A DNA stretch of 64,000 nt, taken from the NCBI GenBank assembly GCA_031769625.1, contig JAUIMM010000169.1, positions 10,102,001 to 10,166,000 of the forward strand. The letters run 5' to 3'. Source of the DNA: Taudactylus pleione. Its lineage: Eukaryota > Chordata > Amphibia > Anura > Myobatrachidae. Made by a program: the position numbers and the translations under genes. This document shows, in pieces, positions 31,475-44,318 of the stretch (position 1 is the first letter of the stretch; every line of letters starts with the position of its first letter). The notes under the pieces are model-generated. The model did not search any database, was not told where the DNA came from, and saw only the letters and a program-made list of their open reading frames with translations.

Positions 31475-33085
31475 GCAGAGCAACGGGGAAGAGCATCAGG
31501 TGATTGCCATAAGGCGACACAATATGTGATGCACACCATCTGGACATCACAGGTGTACGGTCCTGTCGACCAAACCTCCAGATACGCCAATCTGAGGATC
31601 GCCGCCAGTGACTTTTACAGGTTACCTCAGCACTTGTGGTTAAATAAACCGGGTAACTGCCACCAGCAGAAGAAAACTGTAATGCCAAATCATAAGGTGA
31701 GCTTCTGATCTCACCTGCATACACAATTATCAATACTTAGAAAAATAGGTAACATGAGCCAAATGAGGCCTTGGGTTATAAAAAACACAGATCCAGAACT
31801 AGAATTAATTTTTAATTTAAGAATGTCTTCAAAGCTTAGTTACAAAAAGTTACAAGAATTTAGTAATGTTAAAAGGAATCACACAATTACTCACAATTTC
31901 CAGAAATAAAGCTAAAGAACAAATTAGCAGAACGAACCACTCCATTGGATTGAATGGTTTTGGTATGAGGCCGTCCCAAAGGCAAATTCTGGAACATCTG
32001 TACCTTTCGATAACCACACACAGAATGAACAATGTTTCCTATCACACACACAATTTTATTCCCTTTCACAGGTTGCTCTGGGTCACTCCCGCCCCTTGGG
32101 ATAGTTTAGCCCTTCCATTGTTTAGGTGACTAACACAGGATCTCCTGATCGCCTGAGAAAGGGTTAGGTAACTGCTCACTCCCTCCTGTTTGAGCTCAGA
32201 GTGTAGGAGAAAGATTTGACACCTTGCTGGTCGGTCTGTCTCTCATTGGCCTGTAAGCCTGACCCCCTGTGGGGTTATAACCAGACCCCAGTCTTTGATC
32301 TCAGACCATACACAGAACACAGGGCTCTTAATGATGGTTTATCAAGGGCCTGGCCAGATGTCCTGTAATTTCCACAGACATTTTTCTTATATGCTATATG
32401 CAATTGGACATATTTATGGCTGATGCAGGGAACCAGAACTTCCTATAATCTCTCTTGCTCATCTTCAAAAGGGAATTAGGCCAGAGGAGTTTTGCCACTT
32501 ACCCACATACAAATTATATATATGTGCATTGTGGATGGACTCGGCGACTGGTTTTGATAAGGCTCCTTATTTTTTCTGATTTTTATGTATAAATTAGTGT
32601 GTTACACTTTCTTATTTTGTTATAAGTGTCTGCTCTAACCACAATAAGTTGGTAATGGCTAATTACCACATTAAAAACATAAAACCAATGAAGTTAGTAA
32701 GTGAGCGACAATAGTGCCTATACACTGTATATATAAAAAGAAAATATAAAGTGTCTAATGCATATGTGCAAATAAATCGTGTGGTAGCATACAATACAAA
32801 TGTATCAATAATAAGTTAATTATTAGTAAATAGTGACAGTGCAAAACGTTGTAAAGTTATATATTAGAAACCATTTAATAGAAAGCAGACCATTATTAAA
32901 ATACAATAAAATAAAAATAAAGGAAAGCAAGGTTGGACAATATAAATATGAATTTAAGATAATTAAAAATGTATATTGTACTTCATTAAAGTAAAAACAT
33001 AAAAAAGGACCAAGAGGTAAATCATATGCTTATCTTAATGGGGTAATCAAACCCAAGTACATAGAGGTAAAAATAGTGCAAGTCC
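31475..33085. other. Unassigned
   Basis: No recognisable gene. 32040-32460 (CCCGCCCCTTGGG, GACCCCCTGTGGGG and similar) may be LTR-type sequence, but there is no partner copy. 32690-33060 is AT-rich. Confidence 0.3.
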
Positions 33086-33086
33086 C

Positions 33087-33088
<2 letters not shown>

Positions 33089-33129
<41 letters not shown>
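33089..33129. repeat. GATA tetranucleotide microsatellite
   Basis: About ten uninterrupted GATA units. Confidence 0.95.
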
Positions 33130-33284
33130 TTACCAGTTCTCACACTACATGGCACACTGATGATGCTCTGCAAGGTCCTGGGTCCGGCAGACTGAGACTG
33201 GTGCAGTGCATACATGCACTCTAGACCAAGGATGTTAATTTATACCAGGTGCCCTGAGGTGAAATAGTAATTGGTGCCTCCCTC

Positions 33285-33545
33285 CCTCCTCACACTCATC
33301 ACCAGCCATTCTCATCATTTACAACCAAAATTCCAGCAGCACCCTAAATAACTCTATAACACCCCAGCAGCACACACACCCCACCGCTCATTTACTAATA
33401 ACACCACAGCAGCATCCACCCCACATTCACTAATAACACTCCAGCAGTGCCCACACCCTCCTTATTCACCAATAACACCCCAGCTGCACCCACACCCTCA
33501 TACACTCATAACAGCCCAGCAGCACCCACAAACCCCATTCATTAC
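33285..33545. repeat. Irregular CCCCAGCAGCACCCACA minisatellite
   Basis: Five or so degenerate units of about 45-55 bp built on ACACCCCAGCAGCACCCACA then CATTCACTAATA. It ends where the MITE at 33564 begins. Confidence 0.7.
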
Positions 33546-33563
33546 CAAGACCCACTCGCCTTA

Positions 33564-33904
33564 AGGTGTCCACACATATAGCGACATTTTACACGATTTG
33601 GACGATTTTGACGAATCGTGGTGATGAATCGGGTAAAAAAAGTACAAATCGTGAGTTTATACTCACGAGCACGATGCCGATGCGCGTCCCCATTCGTCGT
33701 ATATCGCATCTTCTGATCTGCCGTGCTGTAGGGCAGATTAGCCAATCTGGGATACAATGCATTGGCTGCAAGATAGATCTATAGTCAGATTGGACATTTT
33801 TAACTCCAATCGTGATCACGACGGCAAGGTAGCTCCCATGAAAGTTCATGAGGAAATTGGCCATAAAATCGTATTGTGGGGACATCGGTATGTGTGTGGG
33901 CACC
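33564..33904. mobile_element. Harbinger-type MITE, AGGTGTCC ends, TTA duplication
   Basis: Starts AGGTGTCCACACATATAGCG and ends GGTATGTGTGTGGGCACC. TTA flanks it at 33561-33563 and 33905-33907. It shares GATCTGCCGTGCTGTAGGGC with the relative at 13941-14295. Confidence 0.8.
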
Positions 33905-33909
33905 TTACG

Positions 33910-36019
33910 TGTGCAGTGCCTGGGACAAGATTAGCTCTGGTTTTGCAGCAGTGGGAGCAGGGGCATAGTAAGAGAGGATGGTGCCCTTGTTCACCCTGTC
34001 TGGGGCCCCTTCCTCTCTTCTCGGCTGCTGTCAGTGAACTCTCTAGTGCCCGGAGTCTACAGCGCATGCGCAGGTTACTGACAAAATGGTGGGTAGCCAT
34101 TTTGCTGGTGATTTCCTACTGCAAATGTACAAAATGCTGGGAAAATGGCAGCGGCAGACATTTTCAAGACATTTTGTGTAGCGCTACTCCGTGGGACTAC
34201 GAAGAGGTAAGTATACAAAAAAAAGTATCGGTGCAGAGTGTGCGGACCCAGGGGCCAGTGTGCATGCACACCCTGCACCCAATGCCCCTATCTATGCTAC
34301 TCATTGGAGAAAAGCCAAATTGGTAAAGCAGTCCTGGAGAGGCTCTCAGCCCACAATTTTTGGATTATTATACACAGTTCTTGATTTTCAGATGGTCAGT
34401 TGATAGGGCCATATAGAAATACTGTGTTATGCTGTGAAGGGTTAAGATATGTACATGTGTTTTCACTCAACAACATTTGAAATAAATATATTTATCCCAT
34501 CAAAATTGATACTTTTATGTTGAAAGTTTGCTGCAATATTAGAATTGCCTCATTTCCCTTTATATCCATGATGCACTTTAGCAAATCTATATCAGTTCAC
34601 AAATCAGAGTTGCAAATCCCTAGAAAGATTTTGTTAGTGATAACATTGCGAATAGTTACTGGCAACAAATTTACTGACAGATTATGTAAAACTAAAAGAA
34701 CTGAACATTTGATCATTGGATATATGAATATTTTACTTTTCTCCAAAAACTTTATTGGCATGTCAGTGATTTTACAATATTGACAGCTGCCATTTGTGCA
34801 CCATTTTCTGTTCAGTATGTTCACTTCAATTGCTTTTCAATGCCTAGAGTTTATTTTTTATTAGACTACAACTGCTTTGTGAGGGAAAATGTAATAGAAT
34901 GCGATTTTAATGGTGAGCTTTAACTTGCCATAAATTGCGGTGAATCAATAGTGATTTTTGTCTTCAAAATCGCTGGATGTAATTCTGAGTGATTTTGGAG
35001 GGTCACAATGAAAGAACCCTCATGATTGACTGCCCATCTATAAACGACACCAGCTTGCTCTATTGCACCAGACAAGCTTTACAGAGCAGTCCGCTCATTG
35101 ATTATGGTTGTGTTATTTTATTATTCCCTTAAACTATGTTGGATGAAGAAAAAAAAAGGAATTGGAAGTATAATATCCATAGCGTTAAAGAACATATTGG
35201 GTGGCTTAATCATATTGTAAAAAATATATTTTTGTTTACTGTATGACAGGCAAGGTACATTATTACTGTAGCTGTGATTGCAGCTATCTCACCTGTCGCA
35301 ACCATCTCTTTTATATGTCAACATTTTTCAGCATGTTTGGCAGTGATTTGTGAGTTTGCAACTTATTACATCCAATAATGTGTATTCCAAAAGCTGGAAA
35401 TATCAGGAGGGTGAGTTGTGGCCGTTAATACATCTTGTAGTTTGCAACATTGCCCAAAAGGTTGCTAAAATCCAACTACTCAGTTCTACAACTTTCATTT
35501 TTTTTTTTAATAAAAGTGGTTTACCTTGAATAGAAAATGATTACAATTGTTATTACTGCATCTGCGATTTTGCGCACTGCACTGTATCACATGGTCGAAA
35601 AAAGGAGAACAAATTAATCTTTGCGAAACTGCAGGATTATTAATAGTAGCATGAATGTCAGCTGGATCTCTACTTGTGACTAAATGGGTGTAACATGGGT
35701 GGCAAAGGGGCATTTGCACTTTCAGTAGCATACATTTGCAGTGGGCATGTAGACAAAACTGCAGAGAGTGATTTCAGATGGATCTATGCAAATTGTGATG
35801 GTGATGATATGTGCTCTCACAAGCATAATGTATGTACAATATATGTATAGGGGCCGTGCAGCCACATAGATCCTGCTGACTTTGAATTCAGGCATAAATC
35901 TGCAGTTATTTTCAATCCCTGTGATGGTACAAAGTAGCATAGTACAGTGGCTGGTCAGCTTTTTTGAATTGACTGAATTTATCAGCTAAATTATATTTTT
36001 AATGAATTGTTCAAGTGAC
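33910..36019. other. Unassigned, partly repeat-like
   Basis: 33950-34300 is GC-richer, with GGGGCATAG at its start and TGCCCCTATCTATGC at its end, so it may be another non-autonomous element. The 189-residue frame over it fuses MITE and this sequence and is not credible. 34310-36019 is AT-rich; no domain was recognised. Confidence 0.35.
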
Positions 36020-36022
36020 TAA

Positions 36023-36512
36023 GGGCCTGATTCACTACTGATCGTAACTGCGATTGCAATAGCGATTACACATGCAATTCAACTGCAATAGTATGCTAAT
36101 CCATTGCGATCGCTATGTTGCTGCAGCACTTCTTAAGGACGCCCACTTTACCTTACACACATCCATAATATTTAGCAAGACTGCAAAACCATTGGTACAA
36201 TTGAGTACCATCGCAGCCTTACGCACACACTTGCACAAGGTCAGACCTTACTCAGAAATTGCTTACTTCATCGCACGCTATGAGTCTTTTATCTGTTTAT
36301 GGCATCGCAGTGCCTAATTTATGCACACCCTTGCAGCGGCATTCAAAAGCACTGGCACTCCTGCGTTTCCCTGACCACCCCCCCCTCCGTTACCACCCAC
36401 TAATGGCACTTAGTGGGCGGTTCGTGCACGCGTACTGCAATGCATGCACAGTATGCAACAATTGGCCGATTGCTTGTGTATTAGCAACTGCGATCCAAGC
36501 TAAATCAGGACC
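36023..36512. mobile_element. Harbinger-type MITE, GGGCCTGATTCAC ends, TAA duplication
   Basis: Left end GGGCCTGATTCACTACTGAT; right end TAAATCAGGACC; TAA at 36020-36022 and 36513-36515. GCGATTGCAATAGCGATT-type words recur in the interior. Its terminal sequence groups it with 20901-21498 and the multi-hairpin MITEs. Confidence 0.8.
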
Positions 36513-36515
36513 TAA

Positions 36516-37700
36516 GTTCTAGTCCTTTGTTGTTATATACTTCAACTGTTTTTAAATTCCTTCCTTTAACTTGTCATCACCTTTCCCAGTAAAGTTAAGA
36601 GAAGACGGTATGCCATGCATGTATGCAAAAATAAGTTAGATAGAGCAGGACCACTACGTGTCCTGTCAAGAGGTGAGTGAAACAATTGGCATGGTTGGTA
36701 ATTGCCTTATTTTTCTTAATTTGAGAAGATCTCAAATTTCTTGTAAGCACTGTAGCCCTGATGGTTACTGAGTACTAAGAAAGTTTTAGTAGATTAAATT
36801 GCTTGATTTAACTCTGCATAATCCAATCATGCTTACTTGCATCTTGATATGTTGGGTGGGACAGGGGTGATCAAATATAGTGTGAGTACAGAATTCTGCA
36901 AAATAAAAATTAAAAATATAAGCACTGGTGGAACTTAAGTAGAAGTGACATTTGCATATTGCAGTTGAAGCTTTTTTAAATTACGCCAATTGCGCTAGCT
37001 ATCTGGGGAAACTGTGTTTCCCCCACAGTAAGTAGAAGCGGTAAAGTGTTATTTTGGAACAATGAATTTGATAACTAACAATAAACAATGAACAATTTTG
37101 ATTGGTAATGACTTTGATAGTGCTGCCCCACAGTGCTGGGGACATGGGCCTCAAATTTAAAACATATCTGGCTTTACATTTACTCTGTAAGATGTGCCCA
37201 CTAGGGCATTTACAAATGTGAATTAATATATATTCTGTGTTCTTTACTATCTAATACATTTTGCACTATAGATATAAAACAACTAATTAAACTGTGATAA
37301 ATAAATGTGTTAAAACAAATATTTATATTTTAATCAGGATTACAGGTATATGAAATAACACATATCTTACCCACCAATATACATTCTTTTCATCTTGCTG
37401 GTGGACAGTTTAACTCTTTATTATGACCTCTGGATAAGAACATATTGAATGCATCTTCCTGTCTCCGGAGAAATTCCAGCACAAAACGGCATCTGACTCT
37501 CAATAGTTCCATGGTTTAAACTTCTTTTTATCTAATACAAGGCTAAATGAATTGAAATACAGTATTTTTGTGCTGTCAAAGGAGACCTGCTAGATACATG
37601 AAATGCACAGGAAAAGGGTCAAAAAGGTCTAATTGAATAAGAGAGAACAACAGACCAGGAATTTCACAAATCTGCACTTTCTGGAAGGGTGGTGTAACTA
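36516..37700. other. Unassigned AT-rich stretch
   Basis: No gene or bounded repeat was recognised before the Tc1/mariner fragment. The 5' part of that element may be decayed here. Confidence 0.35.
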
Positions 37701-37704
37701 GAAT

Positions 37705-37960
37705 AAGCTAAATATAGGAAGCTTCTATGGTCTGATGACAACAAAAGCCATGTGTTCAGCCTCAGCCTTAGATGTGATGTTTGGAGCAGGCCTACACTAC
37801 ACATCAGTGACGTGCGGGGCCATTGACCCAAGTTTTCAACAAGGTACCATGCAGACTGGTGTTGGTTCAATAATGGTGTGGGGTGTGTTCACGTGGTATG
37901 GGTTGGGTTGGGTTGAGATGCTTGAACTCTCCACCTATTGATTTGAGAATAGGTTCAACA
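37705..37960 (+). pseudogene. Tc1/mariner transposase fragment
   Basis: Two motif blocks of the Tc1 catalytic domain can be read. WSDDNKSHVF (about 37728-37760) corresponds to the SDE block holding the second catalytic acid. GVGSIMVWGVFTWYGLG (about 37860-37910) corresponds to the GGGSVMVWGCF block. They lie in different frames, with a degraded YHADW-like segment between. The N-terminal helix-turn-helix domains, final catalytic acid and terminal repeats were not found. The fragment is an internal remnant of a cut-and-paste transposase and is inactive. Confidence 0.75.
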
Positions 37961-38129
37961 AATCTGTTCTAAAATTCAAAGTTTCACCAAAAAATGTAGC
38001 GAAGTTTGGGAATTTTTAAAAGGTACAATAACTTTCACTTACATTTACTGTAAGTTGATGTGCACATAAATGACAAAGGGCTTAGTTGAATATCATTCTT
38101 ACCTATTTATTTACTGTCCTGAAACATGT

Positions 38130-38427
38130 GGTAGACTCCCAAATGTTTTTGGTGTCCCCCAGACTCCCGAAAGAGTAGGAGACACTCTTGTATAGTAAAA
38201 TGGGCAGGACAGGGATCATAATGCCAGAAATTGCAGTACAGTGAGCAGGGGATGCAATTCTATTTGATTTGTGTCATATTCTTCATAGACCTGCAATTCA
38301 CAACATTATGCCAGGAGAGGTATAGCCTAATGATGAGCAGTTTCTGGCTCCGCCCCCATCAATGGCCACCTACATCTTCCCTCTGGGCTTCCCATAGAGT
38401 GGAGAAATGAAATGCAGGCAAGTATGG
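38130..38427. repeat. Interspersed repeat related to 15873-16240
   Basis: Contains GACTCCCGAAAGAGTAGGAG near the start and ends AGGCAAGTATGG, the mirror of the CATACTTGCCT start of the 15.9-kb copy. It lacks the GC-rich middle of that copy. Confidence 0.5.
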
Positions 38428-38841
38428 CTAAAAATCTATACATTTTATACATACATACATTTATTATACAAAACCATATACATTTTGGAGTTTTTAAATG
38501 TGAAAAATAAAGTTGATACTCAAACGACTAACTTGGTCTTTCTAATCATATTTGTACTGGCCAGGACAAGCACTGACAATAGCTCTTATTTTTGTATCCA
38601 TATCGTGCATATACTGTAAATTCCATAGATGCTCCTATAAATAAATTGCAGGGGCATACTTTTTTCTTATTTTTGATTAAACATGATAATAGTTACATAT
38701 CCACTTTTGCAGTTATTTTCATTTAGTTTTTTTTTATTATAGTTTATTATGTGTTTAAATCAAACTTATTACCTTATTCATTTATGTGTTCATCAGTTGG
38801 AAAGTGTTTGCCAAAACGGCAATTTCCATGTACATATAAAT

Positions 38842-39036
38842 TAGAGGTTTAGCGGGTTCGGTTTTACTCGGTTTTACTCGGAATATGTTCGGATCTCAAA
38901 AACGGCATTTTATTGGCTATCGGCTATCATGTGTTTTGGATAGTCAATAAAATAAATCCGAACTAATCCGAACTTGCAATAATTTTGTCGAAAAGAACCA
39001 AGTAAATCTGAGTAAAACCGAACCCGTAAATCTCCA
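38842..39036. mobile_element. hAT-type foldback MITE, relative of 1643-1801
   Basis: Left end TAGAGGTTTAGCGGGTTCGG; right end CGAACCCGTAAATCTCCA. The middle holds CGGCATTTTATTGGCTATCG, like CGGCATCTTATTGGCTATC in the 1643-1801 copy. Flanks ATATAAAT (38834-38841) and ATATTAAT (39037-39044) are an 8-bp duplication with one mismatch. Confidence 0.82.
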
Positions 39037-39049
39037 ATATTAATCAAAT

Positions 39050-41945
39050 TTATGTCTAAAACTGTGTGCTAAAACAGGGACGTGGCGTGTTACTCATTCT
39101 ATCATATTATGTTTTCTGTAGCTTTGTGGAAGGTGATCATTGAAATGGGCACAAAAAGCTGTAAAAGAAGTAAAAATACATTTATATACATTGTTTGGCG
39201 TTATAAACAGATTTAAGATAGTGTGATAAAATAAAGGATCAGGTAGGCTTAAGTTATTGCACTTAGTAAAATCTGTGCTACAAAAGCATAGGGATGCATG
39301 AAAGACAATCATTTAGATCATTCTATCCTTGTTACTTATTGAAAATATGGACGAAGAGGGGGCAAGTGTTCCAGGGAAGTTTCTCTCTAACACAAATATC
39401 TTATGGCCATTAGCTCTAAATTATTGTTGATGTGAGAAAATACTGTAGCAAACTTTCTTCTAAGCAAAATTCCCTTCTCCTCTAAGAAATACAAAGCCCT
39501 GTGTGAGATCAAAAGCAACTAAGGCATATGTTCATATGAATCACATGCTAATACTGCCAGAGATGCATATTTTGGACTTTAAAGAATACTTTTGCATGTT
39601 GCCCATTTACTTATTACACTTGGCAACAACAACAGCATATATCTGTAGAGTGTCTTAGAAGGAAAGTAATTCCACTGAAGCATGCTGAAAGACCAAAGCC
39701 TCACATACCTAGATGAAATGATTAGCATCATGCAGAGATATTTAACAATAAAAAGTTTTGCAGTAAAAGACTCATTAGCATTCAGTATAAGATTTAAACT
39801 ATCTTAATGTCAAATAAGGGGATTTGGCAGATCATCCATTAAATAATCCATGAACAATCTCCCTTAACAATTACCAAAAAAGATATATATAACAGGAGAA
39901 GTCCTTGACTTTTGATAATTCCCATATTCTAATCTATTGCATAGCTTTCATTTACTTCCAAATGTGTATTATATATTGTATATAAACTTCAGATGATAAT
40001 ACATTCAACAGTTTGTTTTTTCCTTTTATTTACATTTTTGTTTTAAATTAATCTAACAACACAGCTGAGAGAATTGGAATTAGAGGCACCTGGTATTGAG
40101 ATTGGGATAGTTGCTAATAGTGTCCAAATATTTGCTCAGTGCCATCAATATTTTTGTGGGAAGTACCCAAAGGAAGTAATATCAGGTGGTGTAGGATAGA
40201 CTATAGTGGAAGAGGTAGGTTTTATGAGAACACTCAAACATTAATGGTTTAGGAACAGATTGGTCCGGTGACGTAGAGCGTTACACATGTGGGGGCAATA
40301 CAGGAGATGTCGGATAGGCATAAATGAGATGTGGTAGTCATAGAGTAGATGAGGCACAGGTCAGAAGTAGTACTAAGAATGCTTGAAGAGGAGTATCTCG
40401 TGGGTTGGCCTGTAGGGGAGTTCTTAGTGAGGGCCAGTGTAGAGAATGTGTAGTTGCAGCATTTAGAATGGATTGTACCAGGTATAAATAGGTGAGGAAA
40501 AGGCCATAAAGGCGGTAGGGAGAGGAGGAGACAAGGCAGGAGATAACGTGAGAATGAAGAATACAATGAAAGTAGAGCAAGAGGATTAATAACATAGAAA
40601 ACAATAGCTTGAATTAACCAACATCAGGGACAATGCAGTTTGTGAAAGTCCCAACTGATCTGATCCCCTCGGTTAATGTTTTATAATAGGTACTGTAAGA
40701 CCCTCATAGGGCACCATATAGTGTTCCTATTAGTGGTCTTTGTTAGAGACCCATTTTTATTGGCCAAACTATAAAAGATGTGGTTATGGACAGCATAGCT
40801 TTAGTTTCTGCAGTATGTAATTTTCATGTAAGGTGCATATGATCATATTTTTCCAATAATATCCGTTTCACCAAGCTGCTTAGCATAATTGTACTTTGGC
40901 AGATGTGTGAAGCATAATCTGCTATGAAAAATCACCTATTATCATATCTAGTAATACAATAAAATGATTTGTTATATATTATATGATGGTGGAATGGTAA
41001 GACATCGTTTACTCCCAAATTGTTTGCATGCACAAATAGCTTTGCCAGTTTTCTAAAAGTGCACAATAAAAGTTAAATACTTTTAATTATGCAACCGATT
41101 TAGTTGCTGTAAAAGTAAAATGGCTCACATGGAAAGTTGACTGATAAAATACATTCCAGGAAATCCCAATAGAGATGTGAAGTCCAAAACAAGTTGGCCC
41201 CAACCAACTATGAAAATATTAAGTTGCCAAAAGCAAAAAAAGTGACATACAAATATGCAGAATGTGTATGTATCAAATGAAAAACAGCCGTGTTATAAAT
41301 CAATCAAATAGGCATTAACTTTTCTGTGCTTGGCACATGTGTAAACTTACGTTTGAAACAACATGCAGAATATTTTTCAATAAATCAGAGCATAGTATTG
41401 TTGCTATATATGCTTTGATGTTTTTGAGACAATAATTGTTGACATCCTTATCATCAATTCGCTATGTTAATGCTTGCTGAAATGTTGAGGTCATAAGGCC
41501 ATTTGAAACCAGGTATTGCACTTCAGTTAGTATAAAATTTAGAGTAATATAAATGTATAAAACTACAAAAAGTACAGGTACCAAAATGTAAATAAAAGTC
41601 ACACACAAAAAAGTAAATTACAAAGCTGATATACAGCTGGACAATAACACAAATGCCATTTCACCTTCTGTTGAGGTAATGTGCAAATATATGTCCAGCA
41701 CAACTTTGTGGTGATGTTAGGCAGCACATAGCCCATAACTGAATCGGCTCCATTATGTCTTTGAAGTGTGGGAGGAGATTGGAGCACCTGAAGGAAAACC
41801 ATGCATGAAAATAGTAACTCCTCACAGATACACTTTAATTGTGGAATACTGTGATGTTTTAATATATGCCAATATTGTGACTAGTATGCTTATACATCTT
41901 AATATATAGTTAATTAGAGGCTCGGAATCTATGAGTATATTTACT
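39050..41945. other. Quiet AT-rich region, nothing recognised
   Basis: The longest stretch without a bounded element in the window. The antisense frames at 40249-40604 reflect a GGAG-rich plus strand and show no domain. No microsatellite, RNA gene or terminal repeat stands out. It could be old unique DNA or transposons too diverged to recognise by eye. Confidence 0.4.
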
Positions 41946-41949
41946 TATT

Positions 41950-43240
41950 GGGGTAAATTTACTAAGAATCGTGTTTGGGGCGAGATTGTAATCTCACACA
42001 AATTTTTTGCCTGTTTTTCCCACTCGCAAATTTACTGAGGGCAAACACATGTGAACTCACAGGAAACAGACATCAAAACTCGCACGAGTTTACAAACACG
42101 ACCAAATACGCCATCGCCCAAACTCACAAGTACTTTCCATAGGAAATCATACAACACGGAAATTTACCAAGAATCGAGTTTTGAAACTCGCATGAGAAAT
42201 GACCAAACTCTCAACAAAATAGACTTTTCAAATAGACGGCCTCCTGAGATGAGTGTTTGCACGACTATGGATGTGTTTGCATGTGTTCACAGGTGTATCA
42301 AGTTGCTATTAGTGGGAAAACAGTGATGATGCCTATTAAAGGGGCTAAATGAGCTGCTTTGATTTGTGTGAAGCAAAAATGGCAATATACTGTATACTAC
42401 CATTGGTATTCACTGTATGTGGCTGGGTTTTCAGAGGCTCTACCACCAGGCTGGAGGACCTAGGAGCAAGAAATGGAGGTAATTCAGGTATGACAAAGGC
42501 TGCTCAGGCCACATTTTTTTGGATGTGTTTGAACCTGAACGCATTGGCCAATGGCGAAGTCAAACAGATGTTCCGGGTGAACTGTAACAATTTATTCCAT
42601 TTATATGACCAAGTCAAACTGGACCTAGACCCTGACACAGCACGATCCCACTCTGTCTCAGGCCTGCACAACCTTCTGGCTGTGTTTCACTTTCTGGCTA
42701 CTGGTAATTTTCAGTCTGTGACTGGTAGAGTTCTCGTGATATCCCAGCAACATTCTCACGGTACCGACAGTAACTCTAGTAATGGCAGCATTTCAGCCAC
42801 AAATGGATACCTGCATCTGCTTCTTTAGCCAGGAGTCACAGTGGCATGAAGTCAGAGTAGATTTTTTTTTAGTGTTGCGGGCATGCCTAATGTCCTGGGT
42901 GATGTGGTATTTTTGCAGCTGGTCAATCTGCTGGCAGCCTTTCATCCAAACAGCACGTGGTGGGATTTCATGACCTGCAAAAGGACCATGTTCTACTCCA
43001 CAGAAAAATTCACACTGCGCCCCATCTTGGTTTTGCCCCTCTGCCTGGGCACCTCATCACTGCTGCCTGTACTGCTCTATAGGGCCTCTTCCACCTCACT
43101 CTCTCGCTGCCTCACATCTGCCCTGGACCTATTCCTTTCCCCCTCCCTATACAAATGCAAAACACATAGAAAAAAAAGACAAATGAACACAAACCTCCTC
43201 TCCTACTGCCCACACACATGCCACACATAAAAAAACACTG
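41950..43240 (+). mobile_element. PIF/Harbinger transposon fragment
   Basis: Begins GGGGTAAATTTACTAAGAAT, the terminal sequence of a frog Harbinger-like group, here followed by repeated variants (AAATTTACCAAGAATCGAG at about 42160). It contains a transposase remnant (42349-42828) and then degenerate sequence. No matching right terminus (inverse ending TAAATTTACCCC) was found before the gypsy sequence at 43.6 kb, so it is probably truncated on the right. Confidence 0.7.
42349..42828 (+). pseudogene. PIF/Harbinger transposase N-terminal fragment
   Basis: The frame carries FRVNCNNLFHLYDQVKLDLD, then the DTARSHSVSGLHNLLAVFHF stretch, then LATGNFQSVTGRV. FLATG followed by a serine/threonine-rich G-V-S-Q-like stretch (LVISQQHS) is the conserved region ahead of the DDE domain of Harbinger transposases, which cut and paste at TTA-like sites. 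The catalytic acids are not visible. After about 42830 the frame breaks; MPNVLG (about 42885) matches the segment just before the first catalytic Asp, but no IDCTH-like motif follows. No Myb-like partner protein was recognised. The fragment is inactive. Confidence 0.78.
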
Positions 43241-43542
43241 GCAGGGCAAAATAAGAAAACAAAATCAAGAAAAACAGAAAAATGTGACAAACAGATATAT
43301 GACAAGACTATAAATAAGCACAAAACTATTTCTACACACCAAGTAGCAATCTACTCCAATAGCCAAAACTCTCCTACACCACTAAACACACTCCTCACTG
43401 TCCCTCTGCAACATCCAACCAACAAAACCCTCAAAAGTTGGGCTGTTTGTGGTTTTTATATGCTTAGACAGTGTGTACATGATGTGACTGCTTCAATCAG
43501 AACATGTTTCTAGGATGATGCATGCATTCTACTGTGTGTTTA

Positions 43543-43605
43543 ATAAACACAACCATTCTCACACATGTTTTATAAACACAACCATTCTCACACATGTTTT
43601 ATAAA
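43543..43605. repeat. 29-bp direct repeat, two units plus a start
   Basis: ATAAACACAACCATTCTCAC then ACATGTTTT begins at 43543 and at 43572. A third ATAAAC begins at 43601 and runs into gypsy A LTR-derived sequence, so the repeat sits at that junction. Confidence 0.85.
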
Positions 43606-43773
43606 CAAGCAATGACCATCCAGAGGAAGACAGCTTATGGGGAAGTTCTTTGAAACAAAGGATTCCCAAAAAAGAGGCTTAGAATGCACAATGAAGTGTG
43701 CAAGTGTAACAAGCCTGCGAGTAATAATTGTCCAATTAAGTTTGCTACAAAAAGAGCACATTTGGAAATGTAT
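43604..43773 (+). repeat. Gypsy A LTR-derived fragment
   Basis: Matches 55390-55549 of tandem unit 1 (for example CAAGCAATGACCATCCAGAG), the stretch there lying between LTR A and a second LTR start. From 43717 it is part of the 188-bp module also seen at 54232-54419 and 55493-55680. Confidence 0.75.
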
Positions 43774-44275
43774 TGTCAGTACCAGCAGTCATGGACATGA
43801 CTGGCCTGCTTTAAAACACTCAGCAGGTCACTGATTGCTTGGCTTTCCCAATCAGAATCATCAACAGAACCCATCTGGGCTCCGCCTCAAGCAAGAAATG
43901 ACATAATACTTCTCTCATGTGTTGCCACTAACCTCCAGCACTGATGACTCATACAAGGAATCACCTATCACCCAACCCACTATAAAAGCCTGCTCGGAAC
44001 ATTTCTCCAATACTTGGGTATCAATTGTGTTTTCATAGATGCTCCTGCTTCAGAACTATACTTTCCAGTATAGTTTGCTTCCAGAGTTGTTTCAATTTTG
44101 GTGTTTGGTCTCCTTGACATTAGCACATCCATATCCACATTTACATCGGCAGTGTTTACGTATACCAGTTAAGTACTATGTTGCTTTAAAAGTGGGAACC
44201 AACTACTGGCCTGTGACCTGGTTCCTCATTGAGTAAAGGCCACATCCTCTGGTGAAGTCCCGTAGGGGTCTTAGA
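43774..44275 (+). repeat. Gypsy A 5' LTR and leader (partial)
   Basis: Starts TGTCAGTACCAGCAGTCATG and is homologous to the 3' LTR at 55057. It contains CACTATAAAAGCCTGCTC (TATA-like box). After GTTTGCTTCCAG it diverges from the 3' copy. It runs to TGGTGAAGTCCCGTAGGG then TCTTAGACTC, a segment type also found in LTR B (GGTGAAGACC...GTTAGACTC). The end is approximate. Confidence 0.65.
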
Positions 44276-44318
44276 CTCACGCCAGTGTATTTATTATTAA
44301 TTTATTTATTATTATTTG

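Noticed and set aside
33757..34326. 189-residue frame
   Set aside because: It runs from a MITE into unrelated sequence, with no domain and no second copy.
40249..40604. 105-residue antisense frame rich in Leu/Ser/Pro
   Set aside because: Reflects a purine-biased plus strand; no domain, no conserved neighbour and no promoter signal.
42830..43230. Myb-like accessory protein of Harbinger on either strand
   Set aside because: An open frame exists on the minus strand near 42840-42960, but no tryptophan-spaced Myb pattern could be recognised.
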